Positions 1 through 5,321 of a stretch of 5,517 nucleotides of DNA are shown here, piece by piece. The notes beneath the pieces are model-generated. The model ran no database searches. It had not been told where the DNA came from and was given only the letters and a program-made list of their open reading frames with translations. Where the stretch lies: the NCBI GenBank assembly GCA_035691285.1, contig DASSJI010000101.1, forward strand, positions 1 to 5,517. The letters run 5' to 3'. Origin of the DNA: DATFEN01 sp035691285. GTDB lineage: Bacteria > Acidobacteriota > Vicinamibacteria > Fen-336. How positions within the stretch are numbered: position 1 is the stretch's first letter; every line of letters starts with the position of its first letter. The position numbers and the translations under genes are program-made.

Positions 1-657
1 GTCCCACTGGAGCGGCTGCTCCACCATCATCAGGTCGAAGGCGTCCAGCTCTCGGAGCAGGCTCGCGTCGGCCAGGGTGTACGCGCTGTTCGCGTCCACC
101 ATCAGGCGGATGCGCGGGAAGCGCGCGCGGATCGCGGCCACCAGCCGGCGGTCGTGACCGGGCTTGATCTTGATCTTGATGCGCCGGTAGCCCGCGGCGA
201 CCTCGGTCTCGACGCGCTCGAGCAGGGCGCCCTCGTCCTTCTGCAGGCCGATCGAGACGCCCGAGTCGATACGTCCGCCTCGTCCGCCCAGGAGGCGATG
301 GAGCGGCAGGCCGTCCCGCCGCGCGACGAGCTCCCAGATCGCCATCTCCAGGCAGGCCTTGGCCATCTCGTGGCCGCGCACTCTCGAGAAGGCCGGCAGC
401 ACGTCGCGCGGGTGGCCGATCTCGAGGGAGAACGCGAGGGGCGCGAGGAAGTCGCGCAGGACGTGGAACACGGTGCCGCTCGTCTCGGGCAGGTAGAAGG
501 GGTCGGCGTCGGCCACGCACTCGCCGTAGCCCGTGACGCCGCCGGCCGAGGCGCACACCAGGAGGAACTCCTTGTCCGTCGTGCGGCCGAAGGAGGTCTC
601 GAAGGGATGCTTGAGGGGCAGCCGGACGTGGCGGACCTCGATGCGGTCGAGCTTCAT
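1..657 (-). CDS. menC: o-succinylbenzoate synthase / N-acylamino-acid racemase type enolase-superfamily enzyme, C-terminus cut by left window edge
   Basis: A frame open from an ATG at 657 to base 1 gives 219 residues of a family that is usually about 370 long, so the last third is outside the window. The N-terminal capping domain begins MKLDRIEVRHVRLPL and contains PFETSFGRTTDKE (18-30), GYGECVAD (43-50) and RGHEMAKACLEMAIWEL (94-110). The barrel then starts with the lysine motif KIKIKPGHD (161-169), the first metal-ligand strand MVDANSAY (186-193) and the second ligand MVEQP (211-215). In this family the barrel lysines act as acid/base and the Asp/Glu residues hold Mg2+; the third ligand and the opposite lysine lie beyond the edge. 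The match is to the MenC/NAAAR subgroup, which makes o-succinylbenzoate for menaquinone, racemises N-acylamino acids, or does both. Its ATG overlaps the apbE stop (ATGA), so it is probably translationally coupled. The superfamily is certain; the physiological reaction is inferred. Confidence 0.9.
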   Translation of the reverse strand, partial: MKLDRIEVRHVRLPLKHPFETSFGRTTDKEFLLVCASAGGVTGYGECVADADPFYLPETSGTVFHVLRDFLAPLAFSLEIGHPRDVLPAFSRVRGHEMAKACLEMAIWELVARRDGLPLHRLLGGRGGRIDSGVSIGLQKDEGALLERVETEVAAGYRRIKIKIKPGHDRRLVAAIRARFPRIRLMVDANSAYTLADASLLRELDAFDLMMVEQPLQWD

Positions 658-1556
658 CGGAGGCTCACGCCCGGCGCAAGGGCGAGCGCGTGACGCTCGG
701 CGAAGCCGGGCGTCGTCCGCATCACCAGCCCGTCGCTGTCGCGGACGAGCACGAAGCCTTCGGCGCCGCGAGCCGGCAGCAGGGCCAGGCCCTCCGCTCC
801 GCGCACGTAGAGCGCGGTGGAGAGCGCGTCGGCCTCGATGCCGGTCGCCGCCACGACCGTCGCCAGCACCACGCCCTCCGCCGGCCGCCCCGTGCGCGGG
901 TCGAGGACGTGGCCAGGCTTCTCGGACCCTCCCGAGGAGGACACCGCCGCCTCCTCGACGCGGAAGGAGCCCAGCGGCGCGCCCGCTCCCGGGACCTCGA
1001 CCACGAGTGGCGTGCCAAAGACGCCGAGGCTGCTCGTCCCCAGGTTTACGAGGCCGGCGCGCGCCCCCCCGCTCCGCAGCGCGGCCAGGGCCTGGTCGGC
1101 CGCGTAGCCCTTCGCGATCCCGCCGAGGTCGAGGGCCGTTCCAGGCTCGAGCCACACGCGCGGTCCTTCGATGCAGACTCGGCTGTAGCCCACGCGCGTG
1201 AGCTGTCGCGCGCGCTCGGCGTCGGTGCGGGCGCCCGCCAGCGCGCCGACGGTGGGATCGAAGGCCCCGTCCGTGGCGTGAGCGATGTCCAGGGCGGTCC
1301 GCAGCACCACCAGCAGCCCGGGCGGCGCGTCCAGCGCGCCCTCGCGGTTCAGACGGACGAGGGGCGTCTCCTTCCAGATGGACATGGCGTCGTCCACGGC
1401 GACGAGCTCGCTGAAGGCCGCGTCGAGGGCGGCGGCCGGCGCGGCCGCCCCCCACACCTGCACCTCCGCGGTCGTGCCCATGAGGACGCGCATCTCCCGC
1501 GCGGGCTCGGCGCCCGCCGCCACGCACGCCAGGCCGAGCAGCAAGGGCGAAGTCAC
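654..1556 (-). CDS. apbE: FAD:protein FMN transferase (ApbE family)
   Basis: ApbE enzymes transfer FMN from FAD to a Thr/Ser of target proteins such as NqrC/RnfG-type electron-transport subunits, usually on the outer side of the inner membrane. The 300-residue product has the family landmarks in order: VLMGTTAEVQVWG (24-36), DDAMSIWKETPLVRLN (55-70), DGAFDPTVGAL (96-106), LDLGGIAKGYAAD (142-154), a GG..HVLDPRTGRP segment (209-224) and EADALSTALYV (241-251), whose Asp and Thr four residues apart match the metal-binding pair. I chose the GTG at 1556 because GGAG lies 8 bases upstream and it forms a GTGA overlap with the nucleotidyltransferase stop; the same frame is open further upstream but that sequence is Arg/Pro-rich shadow. 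Residues 4-15 are hydrophobic and could be a short export signal, but no basic residues precede them and the cysteine at 11 lacks a good lipobox. The usual 'NLGGD' is NLGTSS here. No flavinylation target is visible in the window. Confidence 0.93.
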   Translation of the reverse strand: MTSPLLLGLACVAAGAEPAREMRVLMGTTAEVQVWGAAAPAAALDAAFSELVAVDDAMSIWKETPLVRLNREGALDAPPGLLVVLRTALDIAHATDGAFDPTVGALAGARTDAERARQLTRVGYSRVCIEGPRVWLEPGTALDLGGIAKGYAADQALAALRSGGARAGLVNLGTSSLGVFGTPLVVEVPGAGAPLGSFRVEEAAVSSSGGSEKPGHVLDPRTGRPAEGVVLATVVAATGIEADALSTALYVRGAEGLALLPARGAEGFVLVRDSDGLVMRTTPGFAERHALALAPGVSLR

Positions 1557-2086
1557 GGCCGCGGCTCCGGGCCGAACGCCTCCTCGACGGAGCGGCGGAA
1601 GGAAGCGGGGTCCAGGTCGGGGTAGCGATAGAGCTGCGGCTCGATCCTCCGGAAGAGCCCCCAGACAGTCCGCGCTTCCACGAGGCCCCGCTTTGCCATC
1701 TCGGCGACGTCGGCGCGGTCCTTCTGCTCTCCGCGCTCCACCTTGGCCAGCGCCTGGGCGTAGAAGTCGTAGTGGAAGAACGACACCTGACCGTGGCGTT
1801 CGATGAAGCGGCTCCGCTCCTGCCACCCTGGCAGCTCGGGTATGAAGTGAGCCGGCGAGGCCAGCTCCACGTTGATGCGCAACGCTTCCTTGATCCGGGG
1901 GATTGCCTGGAGCAGCGCATCGGAGTCGGGCACGACGACGATGTCGGCGTCGATCGTCTGGGAACGCCATCCCTCGAGCACCGCGGTCGCGCCGCCGACC
2001 AGGTACACGCGGCACTCGCCCCGGGCGCTCTCCCCGAAGGCGCTCATGAGCGCGCGGATGCGTGTCGCATCGGCGGGCTCACGCAT
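1553..2086 (-). CDS. nucleotidyltransferase-fold protein, DUF6036/AbiEii-like
   Basis: The 177-residue protein carries a minimal nucleotidyltransferase signature: YLVGGATAVLEGWR (28-41) followed by T44 and the acidic pair D46-A-D48. The GG and first Asp are 13 residues apart, within the usual hG[GS]x(9-13)Dh[DE]h spacing. A C-terminal stretch with YAQALAKVERGEQKDRADV (109-127) resembles the Lys/Asp-rich segment that follows the catalytic core in DUF6036 and AbiEii-type proteins. These are known from toxin-antitoxin and phage-defence contexts, where some modify tRNA or a partner protein, but many members have no assigned substrate. It overlaps the small upstream gene by 8 bp and apbE by 4 bp (GTGA), so it lies inside a co-transcribed set. 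There is no membrane segment or signal peptide. The fold assignment is fairly firm; activity, substrate and a toxin role are inference. Confidence 0.82.
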   Translation of the reverse strand: MREPADATRIRALMSAFGESARGECRVYLVGGATAVLEGWRSQTIDADIVVVPDSDALLQAIPRIKEALRINVELASPAHFIPELPGWQERSRFIERHGQVSFFHYDFYAQALAKVERGEQKDRADVAEMAKRGLVEARTVWGLFRRIEPQLYRYPDLDPASFRRSVEEAFGPEPRP

Positions 2087-2375
2087 GCGTCAGCGACGCC
2101 AGGGCCCGCGTGAAGCTCACCAGCCGGCGGACGGAGGCGTTGTAACGCCGGTGCGCGCTGTCTTCGCCGGCTCGAGCCAGCAGCGAGTACAGGCGGTGCT
2201 CCGGCTCCGCGATCTCGTGCGCCGGGACCTCGACGCCCAGGCGACGCAGGCGTGCCGCGAAGCTGGCGACGAGCAGCGACTCCCTGGATTCGACCCCGAG
2301 AGCGAGGTCTTGGAGGCCGGCCGCGACCAGATCGCCGCCGGGGAGCGTGAGCAACTCGGCCGTCTCGAGTGGCAT
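2079..2375 (-). CDS. small helical protein, probable partner of the downstream nucleotidyltransferase
   Basis: A 98-residue product with no signal peptide, membrane segment or cysteine. It looks mostly alpha-helical: an N-terminal half with GLQDLALGVESRESLLVASF (20-39), then AARLRRLGVEVP (40-51), then EPEHRLYSLLARAG (57-70) and a basic final helix around RRYNASVRRLVSFTRALA (76-93). I do not assign it to a named domain. From memory, small proteins with a similar EHRLY...RYN..VRRLVSF pattern are found next to DUF6036-type nucleotidyltransferases, which fits the 8-bp overlap with the next gene. It begins 7 bases after the fur stop, with only a weak ribosome-binding site (GCGGG), so it probably depends on translation from fur. 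An antitoxin or adaptor role is a guess from gene order. Confidence 0.72.
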   Translation of the reverse strand: MPLETAELLTLPGGDLVAAGLQDLALGVESRESLLVASFAARLRRLGVEVPAHEIAEPEHRLYSLLARAGEDSAHRRYNASVRRLVSFTRALASLTHA

Positions 2376-2382
2376 CCCGCGA

Positions 2383-2850
2383 TCAGGCCTGACGCCGGCC
2401 GCTCTCCGCTGCTCGGGCCGAGCAGCGCCGGCACAAACCGTAGATCTGATGGCGGTGGCCCTGGATCACGAAGCCCAGCTCGGCGGCGATCACGTCCTGC
2501 TGGCGCTCGATCTCGGGGCTCGAGAACTCGATGATGTCGCCGCAGGAGCTGCAGATGAAGTGGTCGTGGTGCTGCCGCCCGAACTCGTGCTCGAAGCGCG
2601 ACTGGCCCTGCACCTCGAGGGAGCTGGCGAGGCCGGCCTGCTGCAGCAGCTTCAGCGTGCGATAGACGGTGGTGCGGCCGATCTCCGGGTGCTTGCGCGA
2701 CACCAGGTGCAGCAGGTCGTCCACCGAGAGGTGCCGGTCGGAGCGCAGGAAGGCGTCGAGGATCGCCTCGCGCTGGCCGCTGCGCTTCAGGCCGTTCCGC
2801 CGCAGGTACGCGGTGAACAGCTCCTTCTCCTCGCGGCCGGCGTTCTTCAT
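2383..2850 (-). CDS. fur: Fur-family metal-responsive transcriptional regulator
   Basis: The 155-residue product has the standard Fur length and layout. An N-terminal winged helix includes GLKRSGQREAILDAF (20-34) and the recognition helix GRTTVYRTLKLLQQAG (58-73). The dimerisation domain has HHDHFICSSCGDIIEF (94-109), with the HHDH regulatory-metal motif and the first structural zinc CxxC (C100, C103), and ends with GLCRRC (138-143), the second CxxC. This is the classical Fur/PerR/Zur arrangement; the HHDH..C..CG..IEF form is most like Fur, but metal specificity cannot be read with certainty. The frame is open for 26 more codons upstream, but that extension does not look like Fur and overlaps the promoter elements, so I use the ATG at 2850. 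A promoter lies immediately upstream and four more genes follow with almost no spacing, which suggests that Fur heads the operon and may control it. I see no clear Fur box. Confidence 0.93.
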   Translation of the reverse strand: MKNAGREEKELFTAYLRRNGLKRSGQREAILDAFLRSDRHLSVDDLLHLVSRKHPEIGRTTVYRTLKLLQQAGLASSLEVQGQSRFEHEFGRQHHDHFICSSCGDIIEFSSPEIERQQDVIAAELGFVIQGHRHQIYGLCRRCSARAAESGRRQA

Positions 2851-2861
2851 GACCCTGGGGC

Positions 2862-2891
2862 AGCCTAGCCGTCCGGCGTCAGCGCTGTCAA
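2862..2891 (-). promoter_or_regulatory. sigma70-type promoter for the fur operon, nearly leaderless
   Basis: On the minus strand a perfect -35 hexamer TTGACA (2891-2886) is followed after 18 bases by TAGGCT (2867-2862), which keeps the three most conserved -10 positions (T1, A2, T6). Only 11 bases separate the -10 from the fur ATG at 2850. Transcription would therefore start about 4-6 bases before the ATG, leaving no room for a normally spaced ribosome-binding site; AGGG sits only 2 bases before the ATG. The perfect -35 in such a GC-rich sequence, in the right place and orientation, supports the call. The transcription start is not shown. Confidence 0.55.
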
Positions 2892-2918
2892 CGTGGGACG
2901 CGCAGCGCCGGGCTTGAG

Positions 2919-2936
2919 TGTGGATCATGCTGTGGA
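2919..2936. repeat. short direct repeat TGTGGA x2 in the gap between the transferase gene and fur
   Basis: TGTGGA occurs at 2919-2924 and 2931-2936, 12 bases start to start, in the 117-bp non-coding gap upstream of the fur -35. The second copy can also pair with TCCAC at 2943-2947 as a 5-bp stem. This could be a regulator site or chance; there is no U-tract, so it is not a convincing terminator for the transferase gene. Nothing else is evident in the gap apart from the fur promoter. Confidence 0.25.
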
Positions 2937-2967
2937 GCAGAGTCCACGACTCCTGAGCGGGAGGCCG

Positions 2968-4068
2968 TCAGTCGCGCTTCGCCCGCTCCACGAACAGCAG
3001 CAGGAGCAGCAGGGCCACGAAGCCGAACGACTGCGCGAGCAGGAGCAGCGTCTCGCCGAGGCTCGCGTCGCGCAGCGAGACGGCGCCCGCCCCGAGGCAG
3101 AACGTGACCAGGTAGATGAAGCCCACGGCCGCGCGCCGCGAGAGCCCGAGGGCGACGAGCCGGTGCGACAAGTGCGAATTGTCGCCGTGCCAGATCGGCC
3201 GGTGCTGGCGCACGCGGATCACGATCACCGTGAAGGTGTCGATCAGGGGGACGGCCAGCACGAACACCGGCAGCAGGACCGGGAAGTAGCTGCTCGAGGC
3301 CTTCGTCACGTAGCGCTCGAGCAGCGTCAGCGACGCCATCACGAAGCCGATGAACAGGCTCCCGCAGTCGCCCAGGAACACCGAGGCCGGCTCCCAGTTG
3401 AAGAACAGGAAGCCCAGCAGGCTGCCCATGAAAGCCGCCAGGACGAGGCCGATGAAGAACTCGCCGTGCGCCCAGGCGTTGGCGAAGAGCACGCCCGAGG
3501 CGACCAGCGCCACGCCCGCCGACAGCCCGTCCATGTTGTCGAGGAGGTTGAAGGCGTTCGTGATGCCCACGACCCACAGCAGCGTGACCGCCACGTTGAG
3601 CCACTCCCACGGCATGAACGAGGTGCGGATCCCGCCCGCCACCAGGATCGCGGCGGCGAGCACCTGCCCCGCGGCCTTGGCGCCGACGTGGAAGCGGACG
3701 CCGAAGATGTCGTCGAGCAGCCCCACCAGGAACGCGATCGCCCCGCCCAGGAGCAAGCCGAGCAGCTCGCCGCGGACCTTGGGCGCTTCCTGCAGCATGC
3801 GCAAGGGCCCGGCGAACCACTCCTGCGTCTTCGCGAACTCGCCCAGGAGCGGCGTGAGCCAGTGGCCGCTCCCCACGACCACGACGAACGCCAGGAACAC
3901 CGCGACGCCTCCGAGCCGCGGCATCGGCAGGTCGTGGATCTTGCGCTGGCCGGGGTGATCCAGCACGCCCGAGGCGTGGGCGAGCCGGCGGGACAGCGGC
4001 ACGAACAGCGCCGACAGCAGCGCGGCGCCGCCCAGGACCGCGCCGGCGAAGAGATCGCGGTCCGTCAC
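2968..4068 (-). CDS. polyprenyl-phosphate sugar-1-phosphate transferase (WecA/TagO/MraY superfamily, GT4-type)
   Basis: This integral membrane enzyme would move a sugar-1-phosphate (most often GlcNAc-1-P) from a UDP-sugar to undecaprenyl phosphate, the first lipid-linked step of O-antigen, teichoic acid or similar glycans. The 366-residue product shows about ten or eleven hydrophobic segments and the superfamily's cytoplasmic motifs in order: RKIHDLPMPRLGG (42-54), GLLDDIFG with the Asp pair D119-D120, NAFNLLDNMDGLSAG (171-185), VFLGDCGS (230-237), and RPIWHGDNSHLSHRL (290-304) in place of the textbook HxHH. The RKIH..P.PRLGG motif points to the WecA/TagO branch rather than MraY. It starts at a GTG 15 bases after the epimerase stop, with a GGGA-containing ribosome-binding site, and is probably co-transcribed with that gene. 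The exact sugar cannot be told from sequence. The gene is intact. Confidence 0.92.
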   Translation of the reverse strand: MTDRDLFAGAVLGGAALLSALFVPLSRRLAHASGVLDHPGQRKIHDLPMPRLGGVAVFLAFVVVVGSGHWLTPLLGEFAKTQEWFAGPLRMLQEAPKVRGELLGLLLGGAIAFLVGLLDDIFGVRFHVGAKAAGQVLAAAILVAGGIRTSFMPWEWLNVAVTLLWVVGITNAFNLLDNMDGLSAGVALVASGVLFANAWAHGEFFIGLVLAAFMGSLLGFLFFNWEPASVFLGDCGSLFIGFVMASLTLLERYVTKASSSYFPVLLPVFVLAVPLIDTFTVIVIRVRQHRPIWHGDNSHLSHRLVALGLSRRAAVGFIYLVTFCLGAGAVSLRDASLGETLLLLAQSFGFVALLLLLLFVERAKRD

Positions 4069-4083
4069 CGCCGGCTTCCCGCG

Positions 4084-5217
4084 TCAGCGCACGAGGCGAT
4101 GGGCTTCGAGCTCCTGATACGCCTGGGCCGACAGGCTGCGGCTCGTCTGGCTCGCGACCCAGGCGGCCAGCTCCCGCACGCCGTCGCGGAGCGCCACCCG
4201 CGGCTCGTAGCCGAGGCGCTCGCGGATGCGCGAGATGTCGGCGTAGCAGCTCCTGATGTCGCCCTCGCGGAACTTCCCGAGGATCTGCGGCTCGATCCCG
4301 GCGGCGCCCGCGATCTCGCGGCGCAGCAGGTCGAACAGCGTCAGCAGGTCGGTGGCCTCGCCGGTCCCGACGTTCAGCACCTCGTCGGCCACGTCGGTGC
4401 GCTCGGCCGCCAGCGCGCAGGCCTCGGCGATGTCGCTGACGTGGACGAAGTCGCGGCCCTGCAGGCCATCCTCGAAGACGAGAGGGCGCTGCCCGTTGAG
4501 GAGCGCGCTCGAGAAGATGGCCGCCACGCCCGTGTAGGGGTTCGACAGCGCCTGCCGCGCGCCGTAGACGTTGAAGAAGCGCAGCGCCACGGCCGAAATT
4601 CCCAGGCTTCGCGCCGCGACCAGGGTCATCTCCTCGTGGTCGCGCTTGTTGATCGCGTAGATCGACGTGGGGATCAGCGGCTTCGTCTCGGGCGTGGGTC
4701 GCGGGTCCATTGCGGCCCCGCAGCGGGGGCAGTGCACGCTCCAGTCGCGCCTCTCGAGCTGCTCCGCCGGTCTCGGCGGCGCCGCCTGGGGTCCGTCGGC
4801 CGGGCACGCGAACAGCCCTTCGCCGTAGAGCGACATGGAGGAGGCGACCACGATGCGCCGCAGCGGCGGCCGGTCCCGTACCAGCGCCTCGAGCAGGGTC
4901 GCGGTGCCCATGACGTTGGCCGAGGTGAAGTGCTCGATCTGGTACATCGACTGGCCGACGCCGACCGCCGCGGCGAGGTGCAGCAAAGTCTCCACGCCCT
5001 CGAGCGCGCGCTTCACCATCGCCCGGTCGCGCACGTCGCCGACCAGGAGCTCCGCCTCCGGGTTCAAGTAGTCCGGCGGGAACGAGGCGTGGACCTGCGG
5101 CAGGAGCGCGTCGAGGACGCGGACCGCGTAGCCCCGGGCGAGCAGCCGGTCCACGACGTGCGAGCCGATGAAGCCGGCGCCGCCCGTGACGAGGACCCGT
5201 CCCCGCGCCTGCGTCAT
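4084..5217 (-). CDS. NAD-dependent sugar-nucleotide epimerase/dehydratase (extended SDR), dTDP-L-rhamnose 4-epimerase-like
   Basis: An intact 377-residue extended short-chain dehydrogenase. The Rossmann start is VTGGAGFIGSH (10-20), with D36 closing the second strand as NAD ribose ligand, GDVRD (60-64) and LHLAAAVGVGQSMY (79-92). The catalytic Ser lies in VASSMSLYGEG (124-134), and the Tyr-Lys pair is YAINK (187-191). The substrate domain has RFFNVYG.RQALSNPYTGV (213-231), GRDFVHVSD (254-262) and NVGTG (282-286). The pattern VLDALLPQVH plus AAVGVGQSMY resembles, from memory, proteins annotated as dTDP-L-rhamnose 4-epimerase; UDP-glucose 4-epimerase is the main alternative. An insertion of about 45 residues (136-180) between the Ser and Tyr motifs holds C138 and the pair CPRC (163-166). 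I start at the ATG at 5217, which puts the nucleotide-binding glycine motif 10 residues in; the 29-codon upstream extension is Arg-rich and crosses the inverted repeat. The transferase gene follows after 15 bases. Confidence 0.9.
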   Translation of the reverse strand: MTQARGRVLVTGGAGFIGSHVVDRLLARGYAVRVLDALLPQVHASFPPDYLNPEAELLVGDVRDRAMVKRALEGVETLLHLAAAVGVGQSMYQIEHFTSANVMGTATLLEALVRDRPPLRRIVVASSMSLYGEGLFACPADGPQAAPPRPAEQLERRDWSVHCPRCGAAMDPRPTPETKPLIPTSIYAINKRDHEEMTLVAARSLGISAVALRFFNVYGARQALSNPYTGVAAIFSSALLNGQRPLVFEDGLQGRDFVHVSDIAEACALAAERTDVADEVLNVGTGEATDLLTLFDLLRREIAGAAGIEPQILGKFREGDIRSCYADISRIRERLGYEPRVALRDGVRELAAWVASQTSRSLSAQAYQELEAHRLVR

Positions 5218-5225
5218 CCGCGCGA

Positions 5226-5254
5226 AGGATAGCGCAAGTCGCCGCACGCGTCGG
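5226..5254 (-). promoter_or_regulatory. possible weak promoter for the epimerase-transferase pair
   Basis: On the minus strand TATCCT (5231-5226) is a 4/6 match to a -10 hexamer, with a weak 3/6 -35 (CCGACG, 5254-5249) at a 17-base spacing. It ends only 8 bases before the epimerase ATG, so the transcript would be leaderless. The proposed elements lie over the 11-bp inverted repeat. No clear ribosome-binding site precedes the ATG, which fits but does not prove a leaderless start. Confidence 0.25.
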
Positions 5255-5262
5255 CGACTTGC
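5234..5262. repeat. perfect 11-bp inverted repeat with 7-base loop in the divergent intergenic region
   Basis: GCAAGTCGCCG (5234-5244) and CGGCGACTTGC (5252-5262) are exact reverse complements around the spacer CACGCGT. It sits between two divergent start codons, so it is badly placed for a terminator, and no T-run follows on either strand. It could be an operator for a dimeric regulator acting on one or both promoters, or a hairpin in a transcript leader. Its arms overlap both weak promoter candidates proposed here. The symmetry is certain; the function is inferred. Confidence 0.7.
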
Positions 5263-5287
5263 CGTCCTGAGTGATGCGGCGTAGTGT
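5259..5287 (+). promoter_or_regulatory. possible promoter for the ribbon-helix-helix gene
   Basis: TTGCCG (5259-5264, 4/6 match to -35) and TAGTGT (5282-5287, 3/6 match to -10) are 17 bases apart and precede the plus-strand ATG at 5322 by a normal leader length. The -35 overlaps the right arm of the inverted repeat, and the -10 lies within a short direct repeat. TAGTAT (5289-5294) or CATACT (5302-5307) are alternative -10 elements without a good -35. Confidence 0.3.
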
Positions 5288-5307
5288 GTAGTATCATTAC
5301 CCATACT
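5281..5307. promoter_or_regulatory. operator-like cluster of short repeats upstream of the antitoxin-like gene
   Basis: This stretch is clearly more AT-rich than its surroundings. It contains GTAGTGT and GTAGTAT in direct tandem (5281-5287 and 5288-5294, 6 of 7 identical), and AGTAT (5290-5294) mirrored by ATACT (5303-5307). Small ribbon-helix-helix antitoxins commonly repress their own promoters by binding arrays of such short direct or inverted sites. Autoregulation here is inferred from position and repeat pattern only. Confidence 0.4.
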
Positions 5308-5321
5308 GCTGGAAGCTGCTC

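Noticed and set aside
533..1806. Several plus-strand open frames opposite menC, apbE and the nucleotidyltransferase
   Set aside because: All are Arg/Pro/Ala-rich antisense shadows of well-supported minus-strand genes.
1557..2015. A 153-codon N-terminal extension of ApbE
   Set aside because: The extra sequence is Arg/Gly/Pro-rich and is the shadow of the nucleotidyltransferase gene. The GTG at 1556 has a good ribosome-binding site and gives the normal family length.
2851..2928. A 26-codon N-terminal extension of Fur from the ATG at 2928
   Set aside because: The extension has no Fur-like sequence and would translate through the predicted -35 and -10 elements. The ATG at 2850 gives the usual Fur length.
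2919..2939. Two DnaA-box-like sequences (TGTGGATCA and TGTGGAGCA)
   Set aside because: The first is one mismatch and the second two mismatches from the consensus. Matches of this quality are expected by chance several times in a window this size, and nothing else suggests an origin.
2932..2947. A small hairpin (GTGGA/TCCAC) after the transferase stop as an intrinsic terminator
   Set aside because: The stem is only 5 bp and no T-run follows on the minus strand.
2888..4807. A 639-codon open frame on the minus strand overlapping the transferase and epimerase genes
   Set aside because: It is an out-of-frame Arg/Gly/Pro-rich shadow of the two real genes, with no recognisable motif.
2893..5232. 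A 779-codon open frame on the plus strand opposite the transferase and epimerase genes
   Set aside because: It is antisense to two genes with complete conserved motifs. Its translation is Gln/Arg/Glu/His-rich low complexity, as expected opposite Leu/Ala-rich membrane codons in GC-rich DNA, and it shows no domain.
5218..5304. A 29-codon N-terminal extension of the epimerase
   Set aside because: It is Arg-rich, crosses the perfect inverted repeat, and would place the glycine-rich motif unusually far from the start.
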